64,000 nucleotides of DNA from Marine Group I thaumarchaeote SCGC AAA799-D11 (GTDB lineage: Archaea; Thermoproteota; Nitrososphaeria; Nitrososphaerales; Nitrosopumilaceae): contig JOSY01000007.1 of the NCBI GenBank assembly GCA_000746765.1, positions 1 through 64,000 of the forward strand. Reading direction: 5' to 3'. The position numbers and the translations under genes were made by a program. The notes beneath the pieces are model-generated. The model was not told where the DNA came from. It saw only the letters and a list, made by a program, of their open reading frames with translations, and did no database searches. Every line of letters starts with the position of its first letter. Positions within the stretch are counted from its first letter, which is position 1. Shown in pieces: positions 35,550 to 42,746 of this stretch.

Positions 35550-36770
35550 ATGGTTTTGGTAGTTGATCCACAAATTGCAGGAATATCTGGAGATATGCTT
35601 CTATCTTCTTTAATTGATTTGGGAGCTGATAAGGATAAAGTAATTGATGGAATCAAAAGATCTGAAAAATTTTTCTCAAATTCAACTATTAAAAAAATAG
35701 ATTTTCAAAAAACCAAAAAAAGAGGAATTGAAGCTCTTCAACTGATTTTAGAGGTTGATGAAAATTCTCATGAAAGAAAGGGATCTGAAATTAAAAAAGC
35801 AATCAACGACTCTACACAAAACTTAGGTCTCTCAGATAAAGCAAAAACATTTGCTGAATCTTGTATTAACACACTCATTTCTTCAGAATCTAAAATACAT
35901 GGAGTTTCCGAAGATTCTGTCCATTTTCATGAAGCTTCTAGTATTGATACCCTAGTTGACATTGTTGGAATTACAATTGCCTTAGATGATTTAGGATTGT
36001 TTGATGAAAAAATTATCTGTATGCCTGTTTCTGTGGGTGGAGGAAATGTAACTTTTTCACATGGAACCATGTCTAATCCTGCAAGTGCTATTCTTGAGAT
36101 TTTCAAAAACTCTTATCTGAAAATTAAAGGAAATGGTGCTGATGAGGAATTGACAACTCCAACTGGTGCATGCATTTTGGCTAATTTGACGAATACTTGT
36201 ATGGATTACTACCCTGCAATGAAAATTGATTCAATTGGTTATGGTGCTGGGCAAAAAGATTTTGAAAATTTTTCAAATGTATTGAAATTAGTTAGAGGCT
36301 CTACAAACAATTTAGAAAGTGATTCGGTAAAGATACTTGAAACTAATGTTGATGATATCTCAGGTGAAATACTTGGAAATCTGATCGAAAAGATTATGCA
36401 AAAAGGTGCTAGAGATGTTTCTATTTATCATGGAATTACCAAAAAAGGCAGACCCACAAATCTTGTATCTGTAATATGTGATGATCAAAATATTGATGAA
36501 ATAGTTGACACATTGGTTCTTGAAACTGGTACATTAGGTGTTAGGATATCTGAGTCTAATCGATTTGTTGTACCTAGAACTAATGAAAATATTTCATTGA
36601 CAATTGATGGACGATCGTTTGAAGTAAGATACAAAAAATCAACATTCAAAGGAAAAACTGATTTTAAAATAGAGTTTGATGATTTAAAAGATATATCAAA
36701 TACTATTGAAAAATCCATTAAAGAAACAGAATCACTACTTCGAAAAGAGATTGAAAAACTGGAGAACTAA
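35550..36770 (+). CDS. larC: Nickel-pincer nucleotide nickel insertase LarC
   Basis: A 406-aa LarC: DPQIAGISGDMLLSSLIDLGAD at the N-terminus, VHFHEASSIDTLVDIVG near 128, GGGNVTFSHGTMSNPAS near 165 and LETNVDDISGEILG near 268. It inserts Ni2+ into the pincer cofactor by a CTP-dependent reaction. In some bacteria larC is split by frameshifting; here it is one uninterrupted frame. One operon with larE and the desulfurase, with zero spacing to larE. Confidence 0.92.
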   Translation: MVLVVDPQIAGISGDMLLSSLIDLGADKDKVIDGIKRSEKFFSNSTIKKIDFQKTKKRGIEALQLILEVDENSHERKGSEIKKAINDSTQNLGLSDKAKTFAESCINTLISSESKIHGVSEDSVHFHEASSIDTLVDIVGITIALDDLGLFDEKIICMPVSVGGGNVTFSHGTMSNPASAILEIFKNSYLKIKGNGADEELTTPTGACILANLTNTCMDYYPAMKIDSIGYGAGQKDFENFSNVLKLVRGSTNNLESDSVKILETNVDDISGEILGNLIEKIMQKGARDVSIYHGITKKGRPTNLVSVICDDQNIDEIVDTLVLETGTLGVRISESNRFVVPRTNENISLTIDGRSFEVRYKKSTFKGKTDFKIEFDDLKDISNTIEKSIKETESLLRKEIEKLEN

Positions 36771-37568
36771 ATGACAAATTTAACTAAATTAGAAGACTGG
36801 TTTGCTGATAAAAATAAGGTTATGGTTGCATTATCTGGAGGTGTAGATAGTGCACTTGTAGCATATGCTGCATATCAAAAACTAGGTGACTCTGCAATTG
36901 CAGTGACTGCTGATTACAAAACACTCTCTGAAGAGGAACTACAAACTGCCAAAAGAATTTGTATTGAGATCGGCATAAACCAACTTTTCCTAGATTACAA
37001 TGAACTTGAAAATGAAGAATTTACAAAAAATGATTCCACTAGATGTTTTCATTGTAGGCTTGAATTAGGCGATCATCTGCTAAAATTGGCAAAAGACCAT
37101 AATGTAGATGTAATAGTTGATGGAACGAATCTAGATGATTTAGGTGATTATAGGCCTGGGATAGATGCATTACGACAAAATGGCATTAGGAGTCCACTAG
37201 TTGAAACAAATCTCTCAAAACCACAAATTAGACAAATTGCAAAGTCAGTTGGATTATCTGTTCATGATAAACCTTCTAACTCCTGTTTGGCCTCTCGTAT
37301 TCCATGGGGTCAAAGAGTCACTGCTGAGAAACTTACTAGAATTGAGTTTGGTGAAACTGTTGTTAAACAGTTAACCAATGTCAAACAAGTTCGTGTTCGT
37401 GATCTAAATGGCTCTGCAAAAATTGAGGTAGAAAAAAATGATATTCCTGAATTCAATAATGCAGTATTAGATAAAATCACAGAGAAACTAAAGATGATTG
37501 GATTCACTTCAGTTGAAATTGATCAAGAAGGGTATAAACCAGGAAAAATTAACGTGATTGCAGATTGA
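36771..37568 (+). CDS. larE: ATP-dependent sacrificial sulfur transferase LarE
   Basis: A 265-aa PP-loop protein: SGGVDSALVAYAAYQ near 20, TRCFHCRLELGDHLLKLA, DGTNLDDLGDYRPG near 118 and PSNSCLASRIPWGQRVT near 165, whose Cys fits the sacrificial sulfur donor of the single-cysteine LarE type. It adenylates the LarB product and converts its carboxylates to thiocarboxylates. ATG start directly after the larC stop; its stop overlaps the TTG of the cysteine desulfurase. Confidence 0.92.
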   Translation: MTNLTKLEDWFADKNKVMVALSGGVDSALVAYAAYQKLGDSAIAVTADYKTLSEEELQTAKRICIEIGINQLFLDYNELENEEFTKNDSTRCFHCRLELGDHLLKLAKDHNVDVIVDGTNLDDLGDYRPGIDALRQNGIRSPLVETNLSKPQIRQIAKSVGLSVHDKPSNSCLASRIPWGQRVTAEKLTRIEFGETVVKQLTNVKQVRVRDLNGSAKIEVEKNDIPEFNNAVLDKITEKLKMIGFTSVEIDQEGYKPGKINVIAD

Positions 37569-38731
37569 TTTATCTTGATAATGCTGCATCTACTCAAATT
37601 CATGATGATGTATTAGAATCAATGCTTCCATATCTCAAAGAACAATATGGAAATCCTTCTTCTATTCATCGTTATGGTAGGTTATCTCGTAAAGCAATTG
37701 AAAAGGCAAGAAAACAGATTGCATCTTTGATTGATGCTGAACCTTCTGAAATTTTCATTACATCTGGTGGTACTGAATCAAACAATACTGCATTACGAGG
37801 AATTGCAACTAAACACTCTTCTGGTCAAATTATAACTTCTTCAATTGAACATGATGCAATTTTAGAACCATGCAAAAAATTATCTCAAGATGGATTTGAT
37901 GTGATTTATCTTCCAGTTGATAAGTTTGGCATGACTGATATATCTGATCTCAAAAATCACCTATCTGAAAAAACTAGAATTGTCTCAATTATGTTTGGCA
38001 ATAATGAAGTTGGTACAATTCAACCAATTGCAGATATTGCCAAACTCTGTCATGATCATGGTGTTGTATTTCATACTGATGCAGTACAGGCGATAGGAAA
38101 AGTACCAATCGATGTGCACGAATTGGATGTAGATTTATTGTCTATTTCATCTCATAAGCTATATGGTCCAAAGGGAATTGGTGCCTTATACATCAAAAAA
38201 GGCGTCCTGCTCAACCCTATGATTTTAGGTGGTGGACAAGAACACGGTTTGCGCTCTGGTACTGAAAATGTAGCAAATATTGTTGGATTTGGTAAAGCCT
38301 GTGATATTGCAAAAAATAATCTAAATGAGAATATCTCTCATATGCGAAAACTCCGAGATATTTTGGTTCAAAAGGTATCTGATGAAATTTCTCAAGTTAC
38401 TGTTAATGGTCATCCTGAATCACATCTACCAAATAATGCTCATTTTACCTTTCTTGGTGTAAATGGCGAAGATCTAATCATCAAACTCGATGAATATGGT
38501 ATTGCTGCATCTACTGGTTCAGCATGTTCTGTTCATACTCAAAAAGCATCTCATGTTTTACAGGCAATGGGATTTTCACATGAACAAATTACTGGCTCTC
38601 TGAGGTTGACAACTGGAATATTTAATGATCAAAAAGAAATTGAGCATACTGTGGAAATTTTAAAAAAAGTTGTAGAGGAATTGAGATCTGTATCTCCGTT
38701 TAAGGAAAAGTATTCTTTTTCAAAAAACTAA
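37565..38731 (+). CDS. Cysteine desulfurase (NifS/IscS type)
   Basis: A 388-aa PLP enzyme: YLDNAASTQIHDDVLESM, SGGTESNNTALRG near 67, HTDAVQAIGK near 176, the PLP lysine in SISSHKLYGPKGIGALYIKKG near 197, and the catalytic cysteine loop STGSACSVHTQKASHVLQAMG near 318. It mobilises sulfur from cysteine for Fe-S clusters or thio-cofactors. Its coupling to larE suggests it regenerates the LarE cysteine or supplies sulfur for the pincer cofactor; that link is inference. TTG start. Confidence 0.92.
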   Translation: MIYLDNAASTQIHDDVLESMLPYLKEQYGNPSSIHRYGRLSRKAIEKARKQIASLIDAEPSEIFITSGGTESNNTALRGIATKHSSGQIITSSIEHDAILEPCKKLSQDGFDVIYLPVDKFGMTDISDLKNHLSEKTRIVSIMFGNNEVGTIQPIADIAKLCHDHGVVFHTDAVQAIGKVPIDVHELDVDLLSISSHKLYGPKGIGALYIKKGVLLNPMILGGGQEHGLRSGTENVANIVGFGKACDIAKNNLNENISHMRKLRDILVQKVSDEISQVTVNGHPESHLPNNAHFTFLGVNGEDLIIKLDEYGIAASTGSACSVHTQKASHVLQAMGFSHEQITGSLRLTTGIFNDQKEIEHTVEILKKVVEELRSVSPFKEKYSFSKN

Positions 38732-39531
38732 ATTTTAATTTGAAATCTATTTCTTGTTAAAATTACTGTTGCCATAATTCCAACTAGCAAAATCATCATT
38801 GCAATTGTTCCAAACTCTGGAACAATATAGGTTCCAATAATTTCAATATCTGAATCCCCTTGCTCAAAATTGATTGTAATTACTCTTGAGTCTGAATGTA
38901 CTACTGATTCTTGATATGGTACCTCCACCCCATCAATCAAAACAATAAAGGTGTCATCTTTTCCATCTTGTTTCTCAGCTCCAATAAACTCTCTTGGCAA
39001 ATCCAAGTCAATTTTTCCTTCATCAGTTGAATCAATTTGAACTATCAACGCAAAAATATCTGCATCAACTATCATGTCTTTGACCGTACCTCCTTTGATT
39101 GTATATTCTACATCAAATGTTCCATGACTCCCAGCATCAACTTCAAAATTGGTTGTGGTTTCAACTACCTCTGATTTTGGGGTGTAACTAAACTCTGATT
39201 CTGCAATATTTCCTTCTCCGTATAATACTCTGACTAGATAATCTCCTGCTTTATTCCATAATGGGCCTTCTGCAATGACTGTATGAGAATAAGTTCCATC
39301 TTGAGCTACTGTGATTTGTGCTATGTCTACTAGATTTCCTTCTGTGAATAATTGAAGTGTTACAGGTGTTTCTCCAACTACCGTTGTGACTAGTCCTGAT
39401 ATTACTATTGTATCCCCCTCGTCATAATTTTTGTCATCTGTTTGAACTGAAATTAATGATTCTTGAGCAAAAACAGGTACTGCAGAAATTATCAATAAAG
39501 AAATTACTCCATAAAATATTCTAGAGTCCAT
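38728..39531 (-). CDS. Secreted PEFG-CTERM protein (most divergent of four)
   Basis: A 267-aa protein: signal peptide (VISLLIISAVPVFAQ), a beta-sandwich repeat (YDEGDTIVISGLVTT..GPLWNKAGDYLVRVLYG), a second beta domain with IDLDLPREFIGAEKQDGKDDTFIVLIDG, then the sorting tag VPEFGTIAMMILLVGIMATVIL and a basic end. PEFG-CTERM marks substrates of a thaumarchaeal archaeosortase that cleaves and anchors them. It ends 4 nt inside the 3' end of the desulfurase gene. It is the outermost member of the tandem cluster. Confidence 0.85.
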   Translation of the reverse strand: MDSRIFYGVISLLIISAVPVFAQESLISVQTDDKNYDEGDTIVISGLVTTVVGETPVTLQLFTEGNLVDIAQITVAQDGTYSHTVIAEGPLWNKAGDYLVRVLYGEGNIAESEFSYTPKSEVVETTTNFEVDAGSHGTFDVEYTIKGGTVKDMIVDADIFALIVQIDSTDEGKIDLDLPREFIGAEKQDGKDDTFIVLIDGVEVPYQESVVHSDSRVITINFEQGDSDIEIIGTYIVPEFGTIAMMILLVGIMATVILTRNRFQIKI

Positions 39532-39600
39532 AAATTTTGAATGGCATGTTTGTATATTTCTCTTACTATCAAAAATGAAAAAATGAAAAAAGATGTGATT

Positions 39601-39703
39601 TTAGTATCTTGGCATAATGCTAAGTCTTGATTTTGCAGATACTGCAATTATTGAGATAATTGCTACTGCTAGAATCATGGCTGCAATTGTGCCAAATTCT
39701 GGG
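39601..39703 (-). repeat. Duplicated PEFG-CTERM coding end, copy 1
   Basis: This segment, from the stop codon back through the PEFG motif, is nearly identical to 40551-40653 and 41472-41574. The core of about 65 bp starting AGTCTTGATTTTGCAGATAC is identical in all three. The flanking intergenic A-rich tract (T-rich on the coding strand, a likely terminator) is also shared. Confidence 0.9.
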
Positions 39704-40488
39704 ATTACAAAGGTACCAATAATTTCAATTTGTTCAGTTCCAGCTGGGAACATGACTGTTACTTTGTTTGCAACAATCTCAACATCATCCCATTCTTGTC
39801 CATCAACTAGTACCATGAAGATACCGTCTTGGACTGTCTTTGATGGAGTCACAGTTAGTGTTCCATCGGACTCTCTGGCATTGATGTTGATAACAATTGA
39901 GTTATCGTCTGTATTGAGAGTTGCACTTGTAACTGTACCGCCTGAAATACTAAATGGTACACAATGACCATTTGCAGTGATTTCATTAGCACCACATTGT
40001 TTGGACGTTGTTGGTGTTTCATAGTTTGGTTTGTATGCAACTCCACCAGTTAATTCAACCTTGACACTGTTCTTTTTATCAGCACTGCCATAGTTTGCCT
40101 TAATGGTGTAAGTACCGTCGTATTTCCACATGTTACCTGCTGTGTTTATTGTTGTCTCAAAAGTACCATCATTTCCTACAGTTATTTGATCAACTGCGAT
40201 AATGGAGTTTAGAGGACTCACAACAGTAATTGTAACTGGAAATCCAGATGCTACATTTGCTACTTGCCCATTTACCATAATCACGTCACCTTGTTTGTAT
40301 CCTGTTTTATCTGTCCAAACAGATACGGGGATGTCTTGCATCAACATCTTGTTTGATGTTGCTCTTGCATCCTCCATGGAACACCCAACACATGCTTGTG
40401 GAATTTCATCTGCATATGCTGATGACATGGTTAAAGTACCGACTGCAGTCAAAACGGCTAGTAGCGCGAACGACGTACGGCTGTTCAT
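39601..40488 (-). CDS. Secreted PEFG-CTERM protein
   Basis: A 295-aa protein with a signal peptide (SFALLAVLTAVGTLTMSSAYADE), one beta-sandwich (TGYKQGDVIMVNGQVANV..AGNMWKYDGTYTIKANYG), a Cys-containing linker (CGANEITANGHC), a second beta domain (DGIFMVLVDGQEWDDVEIVANKVTVMFPAG) and the tag VIPEFGTIAAMILAVAIISI ending in KSRLSIMPRY. Two early cysteines (ACVGCSME) follow the signal. Shares almost identical 3' DNA with two neighbours. ATG start, 38 nt after a TATATTTAAA (minus-strand TATA). Confidence 0.85.
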   Translation of the reverse strand: MNSRTSFALLAVLTAVGTLTMSSAYADEIPQACVGCSMEDARATSNKMLMQDIPVSVWTDKTGYKQGDVIMVNGQVANVASGFPVTITVVSPLNSIIAVDQITVGNDGTFETTINTAGNMWKYDGTYTIKANYGSADKKNSVKVELTGGVAYKPNYETPTTSKQCGANEITANGHCVPFSISGGTVTSATLNTDDNSIVININARESDGTLTVTPSKTVQDGIFMVLVDGQEWDDVEIVANKVTVMFPAGTEQIEIIGTFVIPEFGTIAAMILAVAIISIIAVSAKSRLSIMPRY

Positions 40489-40520
40489 CTTGTTGCGATT
40501 TGAACCTGTCTCTATTTATG

Positions 40521-40530
40521 TATATTTAAA
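40521..40530 (-). promoter_or_regulatory. TATA box of a PEFG gene
   Basis: The minus strand reads TTTAAATATA about 38 nt before the ATG at 40488, predicting a leader of about a dozen bases. The same sequence sits at the same distance before the next paralogue (41442-41451), which supports the ATG at 41408 for that gene. Confidence 0.6.
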
Positions 40531-40550
40531 AAATGAAAAAAGATGTGATT

Positions 40551-40653
40551 TTAGTATCTTGGTATGATACTCAGTCTTGATTTTGCAGATACTGCAATTA
40601 TTGAGATAATTGCTACTGCTAGAATCATGGCTGCAATTGTACCAAATTCTGGT
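40551..40653 (-). repeat. Duplicated PEFG-CTERM coding end, copy 2
   Basis: Near-identical to copy 1 (39601-39703) and copy 3 (41472-41574). It differs from both at a few bases near the stop (GGTATGATACTCAG against GGCATAATGCTAAG). Confidence 0.9.
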
Positions 40654-41408
40654 ACTACCATTCCGTCTTGAATATCTACTTCAGCTGAAGCAGTATATTT
40701 TGGATCGTTAAATTGTTGTGCTGTAACAGTGTAAATACCATCTTGTGTCCATAATGGTCCACCTGTTGTGATGGTTGCTGTAAACTCTCCATCAAGCATT
40801 GGTGATACTTGATCAATTGATACTACATTTCCATTTGGAGCAGTTACGGTTAATGTGATATCGGCACTTACTCTATCTGTACTTCCAGTAACTACAATTG
40901 TATCGGATCCCATTTCGGTTTCGGCGGTACTAATTTCAATTCCTGCATCTCTTGTAACATTTGGTTCGATTGGTTCAAACACATCTGAAGAGAAATTGGA
41001 TTCAGTTACAGAAGTTTGTTCTGCCATTCCACCATTTACTTCAACAAGAACTTCCATTGTATACAATGCCGTGTTGCCTTGTTGTGCTTTGATTTCATAG
41101 AATCCATTTTCAGTCCATGTTGGGCCTATTTTGAATTCTGCACCAAACATTCCTTCAGCATCTGGTGTTGTTTGACCAACAGCAACTACATTGTTTCCAC
41201 TTGGAGACGTTACAGTAAATGAGACATCAGTGTATCCTGAAACTGTTTTACCTGTTACGGTAATTGTTTTAGAACCGCTGTCTGCCATAGCTGTTAGGGT
41301 CATTCCTTGTGTTTGAGCAAATGCATCTTGTTGAATTGAGGTCACTGAAATTAATGACACTGCCAAAAGGGCTATTGCCATCGATGTTGTAGAACGTTTA
41401 AAATTCAT
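40551..41408 (-). CDS. Secreted PEFG-CTERM protein with two beta-sandwich repeats
   Basis: About 285 aa, started at ATG 41408 (MNFKRSTTSMAIALLAV); the track adds five codons from a TTG that would fall at or before the predicted transcript start. The signal peptide ends near DAFAQ. Two related beta-sandwich units follow (TVTGKTVSGYTDVSFTVTSPSG..TWTENGFYEIKAQQG and VVTGSTDRVSADITLTVTAPNG..GPLWTQDGIYTVTAQQ), then VVPEFGTIAAMILAVAIISI. Sorted like its neighbours. Function presumably structural or adhesive. Confidence 0.83.
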   Translation of the reverse strand: MNFKRSTTSMAIALLAVSLISVTSIQQDAFAQTQGMTLTAMADSGSKTITVTGKTVSGYTDVSFTVTSPSGNNVVAVGQTTPDAEGMFGAEFKIGPTWTENGFYEIKAQQGNTALYTMEVLVEVNGGMAEQTSVTESNFSSDVFEPIEPNVTRDAGIEISTAETEMGSDTIVVTGSTDRVSADITLTVTAPNGNVVSIDQVSPMLDGEFTATITTGGPLWTQDGIYTVTAQQFNDPKYTASAEVDIQDGMVVPEFGTIAAMILAVAIISIIAVSAKSRLSIIPRY

Positions 41409-41441
41409 CCTAATTTTTCCCAAGTTACCTTGGTATTTATG

Positions 41442-41451
41442 TATATTTAAA
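41442..41451 (-). promoter_or_regulatory. TATA box of a PEFG gene
   Basis: Minus-strand TTTAAATATA centred 38-39 nt before ATG 41408, matching sequence and spacing of the box at 40521-40530. It shows that promoter and coding end were duplicated together. Confidence 0.6.
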
Positions 41452-41471
41452 AAGAGAAAAAAGATGAAATT

Positions 41472-41574
41472 TTAGATTCTTGGCATAATGCTAAGTCTTG
41501 ATTTTGCAGATACTGCAATTATTGAGATAATTGCTACTGCTAGAATCATGGCTGCAATTGTACCAAATTCTGGG
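41472..41574 (-). repeat. Duplicated PEFG-CTERM coding end, copy 3
   Basis: Near-identical to copies 1 and 2; beyond the shared core it resembles copy 1 more (IEIIGTFVxPEFG upstream, KSRLSIMPR at the end). Confidence 0.9.
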
Positions 41575-42314
41575 ACTACAAATGTACCGATTATTTCAAT
41601 CTCTTCAGCCCCTGCTGGGAATGTTATGGTGAGTGTTCTATCTGTTGATGATTTTGTTTCATCAAAGTCTACCTCTTCCCCGTCAACTAGGACGAAAAAG
41701 TCATCATCAGCACCATCTGGGAAGGTTGCATCCAACACAGATCTTGGGATTGTTAATGTAATTGAACCATCATCCATGGCATCAATTGAGATGATTAGTG
41801 AATTTGCATCCACATCAGGCATAATTCCAAGTAGTTTTGCACCTGTGATCTCATATCCTATTAGATCAGTTGAGCCTTCAATTGAAACGGTTGTGTCAGT
41901 TACTTCAGAAGTCATAGAATCAGTTGGTTTCTCTACAGTAGATCCACCAAACTCAAATGATGTTGTAGCTGATCTATTGTCATTGCCGTATTGAACAGTA
42001 ATTGTATAAGTTCCTTCAGCTCTCATCAATGAACCTCCAGCAGTTATTTCAGTGCTGAATTTCTTGTCTGCGCCAACTGTTAGTTGTGCAATTGAGACCA
42101 TGTTTCCATTAGGAGCTTTTACAATTAGACTTACAGGCGTTCCTGAATATAGATCTCTGACTTCACCTGTTACCATAATAATTTCGCCTTCTGAATAGGC
42201 TGTTTTATCAGTAGTAACAACAATCGTGTTTTGTATTTGTCCAAATGCTGGTGCCATACCAATACTAGCAACTAGAATTGCTGATAAGGCAAACACCATC
42301 AATTGTGATTTCAT
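41472..42314 (-). CDS. Secreted PEFG-CTERM protein
   Basis: About 280 aa from ATG 42314 (MKSQLMVFALSAILVASIGMAPAFG, a clean signal peptide); the track adds 18 codons without signal character. A TATA box (minus strand CTTAAATA, 42338-42345) lies 27 nt upstream, giving a leaderless mRNA from this ATG. It has a beta-sandwich (TAYSEGEIIMVTGEVRDLYSG), a second beta domain (PRSVLDATFPDGADDDFFVLVDGEEVDF) and VVPEFGTIAAMILAVAIISI ending KSRLSIMPRI. Closest relative in layout: the 39601 gene. Confidence 0.85.
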   Translation of the reverse strand: MKSQLMVFALSAILVASIGMAPAFGQIQNTIVVTTDKTAYSEGEIIMVTGEVRDLYSGTPVSLIVKAPNGNMVSIAQLTVGADKKFSTEITAGGSLMRAEGTYTITVQYGNDNRSATTSFEFGGSTVEKPTDSMTSEVTDTTVSIEGSTDLIGYEITGAKLLGIMPDVDANSLIISIDAMDDGSITLTIPRSVLDATFPDGADDDFFVLVDGEEVDFDETKSSTDRTLTITFPAGAEEIEIIGTFVVPEFGTIAAMILAVAIISIIAVSAKSRLSIMPRI

Positions 42315-42337
42315 TGATTTTACGCCTAAATTTCTCC

Positions 42338-42345
42338 TATTTAAG
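42338..42345 (-). promoter_or_regulatory. TATA box of the first PEFG gene
   Basis: Minus-strand CTTAAATA centred about 27 nt upstream of ATG 42314, the spacing expected for a leaderless archaeal transcript. This decides the start codon. Confidence 0.6.
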
Positions 42346-42464
42346 GTTGTGAAAAGATTAGTTGACAAAATAGAAAAATCACTATTTTCTTGACGAATTT
42401 CAGATTAGATATATATTAACCTGAGCGTGAGATTTTGACAGTTTGTGTGTATTCATTACTACTA

Positions 42465-42474
42465 CATTTAATGT
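42465..42474 (+). promoter_or_regulatory. TATA box of the rpoH-rpoB-rpoA operon
   Basis: ACATTTAATG is centred about 26 nt before the TTG start of rpoH at 42495, so transcription should start at or next to that codon. An upstream AT-rich TATATATTAA (about 42409) is a second candidate and could serve the divergent PEFG cluster instead. Confidence 0.5.
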
Positions 42475-42494
42475 TCGACGTGGGGGTTTTGTAA

Positions 42495-42746
42495 TTGGCA
42501 ACTAAGAAAAACCAAATTCTTGTACCTGACCATATCTATGTTCCAAAACATGAAATCATTTCAAAACAAGAAGCTGAAGAAGTTTTAAAAAAATACAATT
42601 GTAAACCAACTGAATTACCATTAATCTTTGTAAACGATCCTGCAATTTTGGGACTTGGTGTAAAACCTGGTGACATGATAAAAATCACAAGAAAAAGTCC
42701 AACTGCAGGTGAAGGTCTCTATTATAGATACGTGGTGGAAGTTTAG
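42495..42746 (+). CDS. rpoH: DNA-directed RNA polymerase subunit H
   Basis: An 83-aa homologue of the C-terminal domain of eukaryotic Rpb5: LVPDHIYVPKHEIISKQEAEEVLKKYNCKPTELPLIFVNDPAI followed by GVKPGDMIKITRKSPTAGEGLYYRYVVE. TTG start, consistent with the TATA box spacing. First gene of the RNA polymerase operon, with its stop directly before the rpoB ATG. Confidence 0.95.
   Translation: MATKKNQILVPDHIYVPKHEIISKQEAEEVLKKYNCKPTELPLIFVNDPAILGLGVKPGDMIKITRKSPTAGEGLYYRYVVEV

Noticed and set aside
36000-36100. Programmed frameshift in larC
   Set aside because: Known in some bacterial larC genes, but here the reading frame is continuous over 406 codons.
41488-41994. 168-aa ORF antisense to a PEFG gene (and similar ones at 39617 and 40202)
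   Set aside because: Antisense frames of duplicated coding ends; their similarity to each other only reflects the sense-strand repeat.
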